64,000 nucleotides of DNA from CAZVVT01 sp964630595 (lineage in GTDB: Bacteria; Chlamydiota; Chlamydiia; Chlamydiales; VFKH01), in contig CAZVVT010000002.1 in assembly GCA_964630595.1 (NCBI GenBank), positions 62,001 through 126,000 of the forward strand, read 5' to 3'. Made by a program: the position numbers and the translations under genes. Below are positions 8,898 to 18,125 of this stretch, one piece after another (positions within the stretch are counted from its first letter, which is position 1; the number at the start of each line of letters is the position of its first letter). The notes beneath the pieces were generated by a model. The model saw only the letters and a program-made list of their open reading frames with translations, did no database searches and was not told the origin of the DNA.

Positions 8898-9866
8898 CTA
8901 AAACATCTCCTTGACCGCACGGATAATGCGTGCTGCATTGGGCAGCGTTTCAGCTTCCAGAACTTTAGAATAGGGCATCGGCGTCTCTTTTTGACAGACT
9001 CGTTTGAGGGGCGCATCGAGTTGGTCAAAGAAGTGCTCGTTGATTTGGAATCCCACCTCGGCGCAAATGCCGGCAAAATAGTGGCCCTCTTCGACAAGCA
9101 AGCAGCGGTGCGTTTTCGCAATCGATTGCCCCACCGTTGCAATATCGAGAGGACGGATGGTGCGCAGGTCGATGACCTCTACAGAAACGCCCTCTTTAGC
9201 CAGCTGCTCAGCAGCCTGGAGGCAGAAGAGCACTGCACGACTATGAGAAACCATCGTTAGATGGCGCCCCTCTCGCACTACTCTCGCTTTACCAATCGGC
9301 ACGAGATATTCCTCATCGGGAATCTCCATCTTATCGCCGTAAGAAAGTTCCGACTCGAGGAATAAAACGGGATTGTTATTGCGAATGGCCGACTTGAGCA
9401 ACCCTTTCGCATCGTATGCGTTGCTCGGAGCAATTACGATCAGCCCCGGCAGGTTGCCATAAAACGCCTCGACGCAGTGTGAGTGCTGCGAAGAGACCTG
9501 CGCCGCAGCACCGTTGGGTCCTCGAAACACAGCAGGTACAGAAAAACGACCGCCCGACATGTAGTACATCTTCGCAGCGTTGGAAATGATCTGGTCCGCC
9601 GCGACAAAAGAAAAGTTCCAGCTCATGAATTCCACAATAGGCCGCAGACCCGTCATCGCTGCACCAATGGCAATCCCCGCAAAACCGTTTTCCGCAATCG
9701 GAGTATCAATCACCCGTCTAGGGCCCCATTTATCCAAAAGCCCCTTGGTGACCTTGTACGCCCCATTATATTCGGCCACCTCTTCGCCCAAAATAAAGAC
9801 GGTAGGATCTCGTGCCATCTCCTCATCAATCGCCTGACGAAGAGCTTCTCTCAATTCGACAATCAT
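8898..9866 (-). CDS. pdhB: pyruvate dehydrogenase E1 component, beta subunit
   Basis: A 322-residue transketolase-type E1 beta subunit. It contains the family-typical segments DPTVFILGEEVAEYNGAYKV, RVIDTPIAENGFAGIAIGAA and GGRFSVPAVFRGPNG, and the C-terminal LLVEEGHYFAGICAEVG. Together with PdhA it forms the alpha2-beta2 thiamine-diphosphate enzyme that decarboxylates pyruvate. It overlaps the pdhA stop by 4 bases and is followed at once by pdhC. Confidence 0.96.
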   Translation of the reverse strand: MIVELREALRQAIDEEMARDPTVFILGEEVAEYNGAYKVTKGLLDKWGPRRVIDTPIAENGFAGIAIGAAMTGLRPIVEFMSWNFSFVAADQIISNAAKMYYMSGGRFSVPAVFRGPNGAAAQVSSQHSHCVEAFYGNLPGLIVIAPSNAYDAKGLLKSAIRNNNPVLFLESELSYGDKMEIPDEEYLVPIGKARVVREGRHLTMVSHSRAVLFCLQAAEQLAKEGVSVEVIDLRTIRPLDIATVGQSIAKTHRCLLVEEGHYFAGICAEVGFQINEHFFDQLDAPLKRVCQKETPMPYSKVLEAETLPNAARIIRAVKEMF

Positions 9867-10861
9867 GGCGCAAAGACCCCCTCTTCAAGGCTGGCAGGAT
9901 CGGGCCAGGGGCAGCTTTCTGCATACTTCATCGCGGCAACAGCGATCTCCTTCTTTTCTTTATCCAGCTGCTCAAACTGCTCTTCCGTAATCAACTTCTT
10001 CTTCACCAATTGCGCTTTCAATTGGAGGATCGGATCTTTTTGCATGCAGGCAGAAAGTGCCTCTTTCGTGCGGTAGTTCGCCGGATCGGAAATCGAATGC
10101 CCCTTAAAACGCTCTGTCAACGCTTCGACAAGCACAGGTTTACCCGTACGCACCATCTCTTCTTTGATCTGCGTGAAGGCTTCAATGCAGTGCAGATAGT
10201 CCATCCCATCAATCGTATAACCAGCCATTCCATAACCGGGCGCTTTCAGCTCCGCAATAGGATTGACACTGATTGCACGATTCACCGCCGTCCCCATTCC
10301 CCACTGATTGTTCTCAATCACGTACAGGCAGGGCAGACTCCATAAAGCCGCCATATTCAACGCCTCGTGAAACGCCCCTTGAGCCACCGCTCCCTCGCCC
10401 ATGAAACAGAGCGAGAACTTGCCCTTTTGGTCGAGGTACTTGCAGGTAAAACCGGCGCCTGTGGCCACGGGAATCTGTCCGCCGACAATCCCAAATCCGC
10501 CCAGCAGCTGATCGGTGTAAAAGTGCATTGAACCACCGCGACCCTGCGCATTGCCCGCAGCCTTGCCGTACAGTTCGGCCATCAATTCATCGGGAGTAGC
10601 CCCCAAAAGAAGGGCTAGAGCGTGGCAGCGGTAGGAGGTCGTGTACCAGTGATTAGGGCCAAAAACACGCAAAATAGCGGTCTGGATCGCCTCCTGACCG
10701 GTGTAGGAATGGAAGAATCCCCCCACTTTTCCGGCCAAATAGGCACTTTCGGCTCGAGTTTCGAAATTACGGATGAGAACCATGCGCGCAAGGTCTTCCT
10801 TAAGCTCTTCAGGCTTAAGACGTTGCAAAGCGTTCTCGGCATTCACAGGAAGGTTAGGCAT
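9863..10861 (-). CDS. pdhA: pyruvate dehydrogenase E1 component, alpha subunit
   Basis: A 332-residue E1 alpha subunit. GKVGGFFHSYTGQEA and YRCHALALLLG are typical. The thiamine-diphosphate motif runs from GEGAVAQGAFHEALN to ENNQWGMGT, and YRTKEALS is the phosphorylation-loop region. I chose the ATG at 10861 (MPNLPVNAEN) because the family begins here. ATG or TTG codons further upstream (10888, 10900) would extend it into the 3' end of the sulP gene. With the chosen start it overlaps the sulP stop by 8 bases. Confidence 0.93.
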   Translation of the reverse strand: MPNLPVNAENALQRLKPEELKEDLARMVLIRNFETRAESAYLAGKVGGFFHSYTGQEAIQTAILRVFGPNHWYTTSYRCHALALLLGATPDELMAELYGKAAGNAQGRGGSMHFYTDQLLGGFGIVGGQIPVATGAGFTCKYLDQKGKFSLCFMGEGAVAQGAFHEALNMAALWSLPCLYVIENNQWGMGTAVNRAISVNPIAELKAPGYGMAGYTIDGMDYLHCIEAFTQIKEEMVRTGKPVLVEALTERFKGHSISDPANYRTKEALSACMQKDPILQLKAQLVKKKLITEEQFEQLDKEKKEIAVAAMKYAESCPWPDPASLEEGVFAP

Positions 10862-12467
10862 GTACGGGATAATTATAGTGTTTACCATGAGAGCGAGCAA
10901 GGTGGATTGCCTCTTCTTTTGTCGAAAGAAGGTTTTCCGGGCCTAATCGCTCGAGCAGCCGAGCATTTTCTAACAGCTTGATAATACGTGGGTTAGCCTC
11001 TGAAAGCAGAAGTTTGCGATGCTTCTTTTTGAGTTTTTCATGAAGTTGCCGCAGTGCCTCAATCCCCGTCATATCCACGATCCCCACATCATGGAGGCGC
11101 AAAATCACGAAGGGGCTCTTGCAGTCCAGCACCCTTTCTTCCAAAAGATGGGAGACGGCGAAGAAAAGGGGGCCTTTGACCTCCACAATCTGGATCTCTT
11201 CTCCCACCAGAGTGCTCTCCACCGTTGTGGTATCGCCCATCTTTTTGGTGAAGATCAACGCTGCCAGCAGCACGCCAATTTCCACGGCCACTGTAATATC
11301 GATCAGCACCGTAAGAGCAAATGAGGTGAGCAATAAGACGGCATCCCCCTTGGTGCCACGCAGTTGAGAGAGAAAGTTTTTCCCATCAAACATTTTCACG
11401 GCAATGTAGATTACCAGAGCCGCCAGCGCGCAGAGAGGGATGAGCTCTGCCTGTTTTGCAAAGCAATAGAGAATGGCGAAAACAACGGCTGCTGCGACCA
11501 CACCTGCCATCGGCGACTTAGCGCCGCAGCGCACATTCGTAGCGGTTCGAGCAATGGCTCCTGTAGCGGGCATACCTCCAAAGAGAACGGAGCCAAAATT
11601 GCCCACTCCTTGTGCGATCAACTCCGTATCGGGGCGATGGCGATCCCCGCTCATCGAATCGGCCACCACGGCCGAAAGCAGCGACTCCATCCCTGCCAGC
11701 ACTGCAATCGTGATCGCATCGGGCATCAGGTCTTTCACGCGCTCTAACGTGAGACGAGGCCAATGCGGGTCGGGAAGAAAGTTCGGGATAGCTCCAAATT
11801 TGGTGCGAATCGTCTCTACATTCATCCCCAGCACAATCACGGCAAGAATCCCCACGACCATCGCGATCACAGGGCCGGGAAGTTTCTCGTTCACTCTACG
11901 CAGCACGATCACGACAAGGATGACGGCCACTCCTAAAATCAATGCCTGCACATTCAAAGTGCCAAAGTGTTGGAAGTAGCTGCCCCAACGGGTAAAGAAG
12001 TCGGCACTCGCGCTTACTCCGCGCAGCCCCAGGAAATCTTTGATCTGCGTGGTAAATAAAATGACCGCTAACCCACTGGTCAAACCGGTAATCACCGGAT
12101 AGGGAATGTATTTCAAAAACCCACCGAAGCGAAAAAGCCCCATCAAGACGAGGAAGACAGAGGCAATCAAAGTAGCAATGACCAACCCATCATAGCCTTG
12201 GCGCGCGACAATATCGAAGACTACGACAACAAAGGCTCCTGTCGGACCGGCGATCTGGAAGCGACTGCCGCCTAAAAGAGCAACGATGAGCCCCGCAACA
12301 ACGGAGGTGAACAGCCCGCGCTCAGGAGGAAGTCCCGAGGCAATGGCGAAAGCCATGCCTAAAGGAATGGAGATAATCCCCACAACGATGCCGGCCATGC
12401 AGTCATGCATCAAGTCGTGAAGCTTCATCCCGCGGCGCAGACAAGTAACAAGCTTAGGAGCAAACAC
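10854..12467 (-). CDS. SulP-family anion transporter with STAS domain
   Basis: A 537-residue SLC26/SulP transporter. The membrane domain (about 25-400) begins with the conserved SIPLGMAFAIASGLPPERGL and QIAGPTGAF motifs. A cytoplasmic STAS domain follows (about 420-525), including HDVGIVDMTGIEALRQL. Substrates of this family include sulfate, bicarbonate and dicarboxylates, and the sequence alone does not decide between them. The start used here is a GTG. The gene lies directly upstream of pdhABC on the same strand and diverges from glgP across a 53-base gap. Confidence 0.93.
   Translation of the reverse strand: MFAPKLVTCLRRGMKLHDLMHDCMAGIVVGIISIPLGMAFAIASGLPPERGLFTSVVAGLIVALLGGSRFQIAGPTGAFVVVVFDIVARQGYDGLVIATLIASVFLVLMGLFRFGGFLKYIPYPVITGLTSGLAVILFTTQIKDFLGLRGVSASADFFTRWGSYFQHFGTLNVQALILGVAVILVVIVLRRVNEKLPGPVIAMVVGILAVIVLGMNVETIRTKFGAIPNFLPDPHWPRLTLERVKDLMPDAITIAVLAGMESLLSAVVADSMSGDRHRPDTELIAQGVGNFGSVLFGGMPATGAIARTATNVRCGAKSPMAGVVAAAVVFAILYCFAKQAELIPLCALAALVIYIAVKMFDGKNFLSQLRGTKGDAVLLLTSFALTVLIDITVAVEIGVLLAALIFTKKMGDTTTVESTLVGEEIQIVEVKGPLFFAVSHLLEERVLDCKSPFVILRLHDVGIVDMTGIEALRQLHEKLKKKHRKLLLSEANPRIIKLLENARLLERLGPENLLSTKEEAIHLARSHGKHYNYPVHA
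10872..10900 (-). promoter_or_regulatory. candidate sigma70-type promoter before pdhA
   Basis: On the minus strand, TTGCTC (10900-10895) and a perfect TATAAT (10877-10872) are spaced by 17 bases inside the 3' end of the sulP gene. The -35 matches only 3 of 6. Transcription would start only a few bases before the pdhA ATG, giving a nearly leaderless message, so the site is uncertain. Confidence 0.3.
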
Positions 12468-12520
12468 TATATACCGCCCATGCTAGCAAAAAACCCCGCG
12501 AATTTCTACAGTGAATCGGT

Positions 12521-14989
12521 ATGACCCTAGCTGCACCCCCACTCGCTCAAGCGCCCACGGATAAAGATTCCATCAAGCGTGCCATCATCCACCACCTGCA
12601 CTACACGCTGGCCAAGGATCAGTACACCGCCACAAGGCGAGACTACTATATGGCCCTGGCCTACTCCGTGCGCGATTTGACGATCAAGGATTGGATCGAA
12701 ACGCAGCGCAGGTACTACGACAAAGACGCCAAGCGCATCTACTATATCTCCATGGAATTCTTAATGGGGCAGACGCTGCGCAACAGCTTAGTCAATCTAC
12801 AAGTGCTCAAACCCACGGAAGAGGCCATCAAGGAATTGGGTTTTGACTTAGAAGAACTAGCCTCGTTGGAATGGGATGCGGGGCTGGGCAATGGGGGCCT
12901 GGGTCGCCTCGCCGCCTGCTTTCTTGACTCGATGGCCACGATGGGACTGCCCGCTTATGGCTACGGCATCCGCTATGAGTACGGCATGTTCTACCAGCGC
13001 ATTGAAAAGGGCTTTCAAACAGAGACGCCCGACAACTGGCTGCGTTATGGCAACCCTTGGGAAATCGATCGTCCAGAATACCTCTACCCTGTCTATTTCG
13101 GTGGCCGCGTCAACCAATACACCGACAAAGAGGGCAAGATCCAGGTGGAATGGGTCGACCGCGATGAGGTCATCGCCATGGCTGCCGACAATGCCATCCC
13201 CGGCTACGGACCAGACAGCTCAACCAACACTTTGCGACTTTGGGTAGCCAAATCCTCGCGTGGTTTCAATCTCGAATACTTCAATCACGGCGACTACATT
13301 CGCGCTGTCGAAGACAACAACCGCACAGAGAACATCAGCCGCGTTCTCTACCCCAACGACAACGTTGTGATCGGCAAGCGCTTGCGCCTGCGCCAAGAGT
13401 ATTTTCTCTGCTCCGCTACTTTACAAGACATCATGCGCCGCTACAAAAAGGGGCACAAGAGCCTCGACCAACTGCCCGACAAGGTAGCCATCCAGCTCAA
13501 CGATACGCACCCCTCGCTCTGCATTGCGGAGATGATGCGCCTGCTCATGGATGTAGAGGGGCTGGCGTGGGAAAAGGCGTGGGACCTCACCACACGTGTC
13601 TTTTGCTACACCAACCACACCGTTCTTCCCGAAGCACTCGAAAAGTGGCCCATCGCCCTACTCGAGCAGCTTTTGCCCAGGCACTTGCAGATCATCTATG
13701 AGATCAATCGCCGTCTGATGGCCGATGTAGCCGCTCGCTTTCCCGGTGACAGCGCCAAACTACAGCGCATGTCGTTGATCGAAGAGGGTGAAGACAAAAA
13801 AGTGCGCATGGCCAACTTGGCCATCGTCGGCAGCCACTCCGTCAACGGTGTTTCTGAGCTTCACTCGGAGATCTTAGAAAAACGGCTCTTCAAAGACTTT
13901 GTCGACTATAAGCCCACTCTCTTTCACAACATCACCAACGGTATTACTCCGCGCCGCTGGGTAAAGTTGGCCAACCCCCTTCTCTCCGACCTGCTCACGA
14001 AAGCGATTGGTCCTCAATGGGTGACTCATCTCGATGAGCTCAAAAAACTCATCCCTCTCGCAAACGACGCCTCTTTCCGCGAAGAGTGGGCCAAAGTAAA
14101 ACAGACCAACAAAGCAAAGCTGGCCGAGCACATCCGCTTTGCGCACGATATCGATGTCGATGCGAGCACTCTCTTCGACTGCCAAGTCAAACGCTTTCAT
14201 GAATACAAGCGCCAAGTACTCTTTGCTCTCTACATGGTGGCGCTCTACAACGACATCAAAGACAACCCCACAAAGACCGTGCAGCCCCGCACCTTTATGG
14301 TGGGCGGCAAAGCAGCACCGGGTTACTTCATTGCAAAGCTGACAATCAAGTTGATCAACTCCATTGCCGACAAGATCAACCATGATCCGCAAGTCAGCTC
14401 TAAGATCAAAGTGGTCTTTCTGCCCAACTACCGTGTCACGTTAAGCGAAATGATTGTCCCCGCCGTAGAACTCTCCGAGCAGATTTCCGCTGCGGGCTAC
14501 GAAGCTTCCGGCACCAGCTGCATGAAGTTTTCAATGAACGGCGCACTGACCATTGGCACACCCGATGGCGCTAACATTGAAATTGCCAAAGCGGTAGGGG
14601 CCGAAAACTTCTTCTCTTTTGGCCTCAAAGCCGAAGAGGCAGCGGATCTCATGCACCGCGGCTACAACCCTTGGGATTACTACAACAACGATCCCGTTCT
14701 GCGCCGTGCGGTGGACATGATCAAAGATGGCCACTTCAGCTCTGACCAGCCCGCCCTTTTTGAGCCGCTGATCAACACGCTACTCACCGGCGGTGATCGC
14801 TACTTTGTCTTTGCCGACTTTGCCTCTTACGTCAAAGCGCAAACTGTGGCCGGAGAGCGCCATTTAGACCAAACCTGGTGGACCAAGGCTTCGATCCTTA
14901 ACTCTGCCAACATGGGCTTCTTCTCCTCGGACCGAGCCATTGGCGACTACGCAAAAGTGTGGGATGTAAAGCCTATCTCCGGATCGTAA
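12521..14989 (+). CDS. glgP: glycogen/starch/alpha-glucan phosphorylase
   Basis: An 822-residue GT35 phosphorylase that releases glucose 1-phosphate from glycogen. Conserved blocks include YYISMEFLMGQTLRNSL, GLGNGGLGRLAACFLDS, NDTHPSLCIAEMMR and RRWVKLANPLL. The pyridoxal phosphate lysine is near residue 669, in EASGTSCMKFSMNG. That motif normally has Asn where this protein has Cys. glgP next to the pdh genes matches Chlamydia, and glgB is 18 kb away in this window, so glycogen turnover is likely. Confidence 0.97.
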   Translation: MTLAAPPLAQAPTDKDSIKRAIIHHLHYTLAKDQYTATRRDYYMALAYSVRDLTIKDWIETQRRYYDKDAKRIYYISMEFLMGQTLRNSLVNLQVLKPTEEAIKELGFDLEELASLEWDAGLGNGGLGRLAACFLDSMATMGLPAYGYGIRYEYGMFYQRIEKGFQTETPDNWLRYGNPWEIDRPEYLYPVYFGGRVNQYTDKEGKIQVEWVDRDEVIAMAADNAIPGYGPDSSTNTLRLWVAKSSRGFNLEYFNHGDYIRAVEDNNRTENISRVLYPNDNVVIGKRLRLRQEYFLCSATLQDIMRRYKKGHKSLDQLPDKVAIQLNDTHPSLCIAEMMRLLMDVEGLAWEKAWDLTTRVFCYTNHTVLPEALEKWPIALLEQLLPRHLQIIYEINRRLMADVAARFPGDSAKLQRMSLIEEGEDKKVRMANLAIVGSHSVNGVSELHSEILEKRLFKDFVDYKPTLFHNITNGITPRRWVKLANPLLSDLLTKAIGPQWVTHLDELKKLIPLANDASFREEWAKVKQTNKAKLAEHIRFAHDIDVDASTLFDCQVKRFHEYKRQVLFALYMVALYNDIKDNPTKTVQPRTFMVGGKAAPGYFIAKLTIKLINSIADKINHDPQVSSKIKVVFLPNYRVTLSEMIVPAVELSEQISAAGYEASGTSCMKFSMNGALTIGTPDGANIEIAKAVGAENFFSFGLKAEEAADLMHRGYNPWDYYNNDPVLRRAVDMIKDGHFSSDQPALFEPLINTLLTGGDRYFVFADFASYVKAQTVAGERHLDQTWWTKASILNSANMGFFSSDRAIGDYAKVWDVKPISGS

Positions 14990-15047
14990 AAAAATCTGTT
15001 TAATTGCGCAGTGTTATACTGCTCCTCCGTTAAATAATGGAGTGAGA

Positions 15048-16877
15048 ATGGCATTGGCTTTAGTCGCTGTGAGAAGCAAACCGATAGTAGGAATAGGGGT
15101 GCGTCATCTAAGCGCTTCTATGATGTGGGCTCCACCTGTGTTTTCACGACGCACAGCAGAGACTCTTTTGGTAAAGTATAACGAGGGATTATTTGCCCCT
15201 TCCTCCAAAAATCAAAGTGCTGTTGTAGTTAGCCTCGCCGACCCATTGAAAGCGGTCCTCCTACCCTTCAGCGTCACCACAGCCAACGTGACTAAAACAC
15301 GGTACGATGGGGAAGTGGGCCACGATGTGTCAACAGTCAAAACATCTGCTGATGGGAAACCCACAACAGAAACCACTACAATTTGGTATCCGGTCTCTGG
15401 AAAAATCGGCCCTCATGAATGGAAGCCTGAAGATGCCCGTATGAAAACATACGCGGGCGGAGAATATCACCCTGCAACCGTTGAGGAAGCTTTTCAGGAA
15501 AGTCAATTTGTATCTAACTTACGAAAATGGGACTTTAAAAATGTCGATCTACTAGATACCAAAATAGACCCTTATATTCTTCGTGCCGCTATTGCACGTC
15601 AAATTGCTACACAACGTCTTCAAGAGGCGGAGGAAACGCTTTGTGAAAAGCATCTCAGCAGTCGCTATCCGTGGCGTAAAACCAGGGTCACAAAGTTCGA
15701 ATTTGAGATGGTTGAAGAACCCTCATTAGAAGCGGTTCTGCTCCCTGGATTTGCTCTCGAGCACCCGGGACGCCCTGTGCAAATAGTTTCTGCTCTCGAA
15801 GGAGGAAAAGTCGCTGGCCCTACTCCTCGTTCCACTATAAAAGTTATATTAGCGGCTACTGTTCTGGGCGCACTTGTGGGTGGCACTGTTATACCAATGT
15901 TTTGGGGGGTTGCTTCCACACTCAGAATTGCTGCCCTTTTCGCTGGCGTATTTGGCAGTGTCGCAGGCGCACGGACCTATAATCGACTCGAGCGTCTCGC
16001 TCGATCCCACGAGTCAACGATTAAAGAGGGTTGGGTTAGGAATCAGAGTGTAGCTGAATCAAAAGCTGATAGACAACGTCGATTGCTCACAACTGCACAA
16101 GAAAAAAATTCCACAGATTTGATTGTTGCTGAAGAACATTACAAAGCTCTACAGATCCCATTGAGCACTTTTCCTACTAAAGAAATGGTTATGGATCACT
16201 ACCAGCGCGCTGTGTCTCGCAACCATCCTGATCATGGAGGAACAGGTGATGATATTCACCGATTGCGAACAGCAAAAATAGCTTTTCTTTCTGCTCTAAC
16301 GATGCAACGTCGCTCATTTTCAACGAGAAGCGGTCTTCCAGCTCTCCCCCCGGCAAGCCTTCCCGACTCTCGAGCACGCAAACTCATTAATGCCGTGTTA
16401 TCAGGAAATTGTGCTCTTGCAACAAAGCTTGTTGAAGATGACGAAATCTCTATCGATGCTCACGACGAAGGTGAAAACACGACGCTTACCGAAGCAGCAA
16501 AACAGGGCAACCTTGCAGCAGTCAACCTCGCTCTTGCACTCGGAGCTTCCGTCGACACAAGCTGCGATTGTCCCAAGTACAATACTGCACTGCACTATGC
16601 TGTGATCAAGAATCACCGTGCAGTAGCTCAACGCCTCATTGAAGCAGGTGCAAGAATAAACCTCATCAATGCGGATGGGAATACAGCTCTGGACCTGGCA
16701 TCTTCCGATCTCATGCGAACACTCCTCATCGAAAAAGGAGCCGTTCATAATCCAAAACTCTCTGGAGTCCGTGGCGCTCTGAAAAGCTTTCTTGGCTATC
16801 AACGCGAGGAAAGTCCACCCCTTTCTGCAGGTGAGGCCGTGATCGCACTGCCCCCTCCCACTTCAAAGAGGAGTTAA
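15048..16877 (+). CDS. J-domain and ankyrin-repeat membrane protein, candidate host-directed effector
   Basis: A 609-residue protein. I chose the ATG at 15048 because GGAG lies 5 bases upstream; a GTG at 15042 would add two residues. The basic N-terminus has no acidic residue before position 38 and contains RHLSAS at 19-24. An unrecognised domain follows (about 45-250), then one or two hydrophobic segments (about 263-308). A J-domain with HPDHGGT is at 393-399. Ankyrin-like repeats are at about 443-565, for example NTALHYAVIKNHRAVAQRLIEAGA. Neighbouring genes are unrelated. The domain mix and N-terminus suggest a secreted protein acting in the host, which is inference. Confidence 0.7.
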   Translation: MALALVAVRSKPIVGIGVRHLSASMMWAPPVFSRRTAETLLVKYNEGLFAPSSKNQSAVVVSLADPLKAVLLPFSVTTANVTKTRYDGEVGHDVSTVKTSADGKPTTETTTIWYPVSGKIGPHEWKPEDARMKTYAGGEYHPATVEEAFQESQFVSNLRKWDFKNVDLLDTKIDPYILRAAIARQIATQRLQEAEETLCEKHLSSRYPWRKTRVTKFEFEMVEEPSLEAVLLPGFALEHPGRPVQIVSALEGGKVAGPTPRSTIKVILAATVLGALVGGTVIPMFWGVASTLRIAALFAGVFGSVAGARTYNRLERLARSHESTIKEGWVRNQSVAESKADRQRRLLTTAQEKNSTDLIVAEEHYKALQIPLSTFPTKEMVMDHYQRAVSRNHPDHGGTGDDIHRLRTAKIAFLSALTMQRRSFSTRSGLPALPPASLPDSRARKLINAVLSGNCALATKLVEDDEISIDAHDEGENTTLTEAAKQGNLAAVNLALALGASVDTSCDCPKYNTALHYAVIKNHRAVAQRLIEAGARINLINADGNTALDLASSDLMRTLLIEKGAVHNPKLSGVRGALKSFLGYQREESPPLSAGEAVIALPPPTSKRS

Positions 16878-16907
16878 AATCCCTTTCAGAGTAGACTAGC
16901 TCACATT

Positions 16908-18125
16908 GTGCGCTGGACGAAGTTTGTTGTCTTCTTTGCCTGCTTTCTTGACGCCTTCGGCATTGGGCTTGTCTTCCCCATGCTCTCGCCGCTCTTACTC
17001 GATCCACACTCCACCTTTTTGCCCAACATCACCAGCGTTGCTGCGCGGGGCACTTTTTTGGGGATTGCTCTGGGTGTCTACACTCTTGCGCAGTTCTTTG
17101 CCGCCCCCATTCTAGGCTCTCTCTCCGACCGCATCGGTAGACGCAAAGTGTTGATGGGAACCTTTCTCATCGCCACTGCAGCCTATGTGGTAGGCGCTTC
17201 CAGCATTCTCGCTGGAAGCTACGTACTGCTACTACTCACCCGTATTCTCACAGGAACCGCTGCGGGTTCGATCTCTACAATCTACGCTCTCTTTGCCGAT
17301 ATCGCTCAAGGCCGCGAAAAAACATTGCTCTTTGGTCTCCTGGGAACCTGCTGGTCGATCGGCTTTGTGATCGGTCCTTTTGCCGGCGGCTACTTCTCCT
17401 CCGCAGAAATTTCTCCCTACTTCAACTGGTCAACCCCCTTCTGGATCGCTGCTCTCTTAAGCCTCCTCTGCTATATCATCGGCTTCTTCTTCCTCAAAGA
17501 GACGCACAAGCCGACTCCCACCGCCCACATCTCTTGGCTGGAAAGCATCCATAACATCAAGTCCGCCTTTCAAGAAAAGTCGATGCGCCGCATCCTCTCC
17601 TCCCTCGCTCTCTACTTCCTGGGTTGGGAGACTCTTGCACTCTTCATTCCCATCTTCTTGATGCGCCGTTTCCAGTTCGACTCTCTCGATATCGGCTACT
17701 TCTACGCCTACATGGGCATCGGCTTTGCTCTCGGCACCTCCGTCGCGCTGCGCGCCATCACTCACTTGCCTACCGGTAAGGTGCTGCGCTGGCTCCTTCC
17801 CCTCTTTGGTTGTAGTCTGCTGCCTCTTACCTTCATCTCCTCTTCGCTCCTCTGGCTGATCTTTTTCTTCTTCGCTCCTATCCTCTGCGCCCTCATCTTC
17901 TCACTCGGCCCCATCCACGTCTCTAACTTGAGCGCCTCTCACGAACAGGGCCGCATGCAGGGCATCCTCCAATCCGTCCAAGCAGGTGCCCTCGCTTTGC
18001 CTCCGCTTCTCTTCGGCTCGATTGCTGCCACCTGGCCTAGCTTTGCTCTCTGGGGCGCTGCCGCCTTCGCCTTTCTCGCCGCTCTCCCCTTACTCGGCAA
18101 ACAAGACCCTCTGATGAAGGAATGA
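16908..18125 (+). CDS. major facilitator superfamily (TetA-like) efflux transporter
   Basis: A 405-residue protein with 12 predicted membrane spans. The MFS motif A is GSLSDRIGRRKV at residues 70-81, and the first helix reads CFLDAFGIGLVFPML, typical of the drug:H+ antiporter-1 (TetA/MdtG) branch. It starts at GTG. Its stop overlaps the start of the downstream oxygenase-methyltransferase gene (ATGA), so the two are probably co-translated. The transporter may therefore export or import a product or substrate of that enzyme. Confidence 0.88.
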   Translation: MRWTKFVVFFACFLDAFGIGLVFPMLSPLLLDPHSTFLPNITSVAARGTFLGIALGVYTLAQFFAAPILGSLSDRIGRRKVLMGTFLIATAAYVVGASSILAGSYVLLLLTRILTGTAAGSISTIYALFADIAQGREKTLLFGLLGTCWSIGFVIGPFAGGYFSSAEISPYFNWSTPFWIAALLSLLCYIIGFFFLKETHKPTPTAHISWLESIHNIKSAFQEKSMRRILSSLALYFLGWETLALFIPIFLMRRFQFDSLDIGYFYAYMGIGFALGTSVALRAITHLPTGKVLRWLLPLFGCSLLPLTFISSSLLWLIFFFFAPILCALIFSLGPIHVSNLSASHEQGRMQGILQSVQAGALALPPLLFGSIAATWPSFALWGAAAFAFLAALPLLGKQDPLMKE

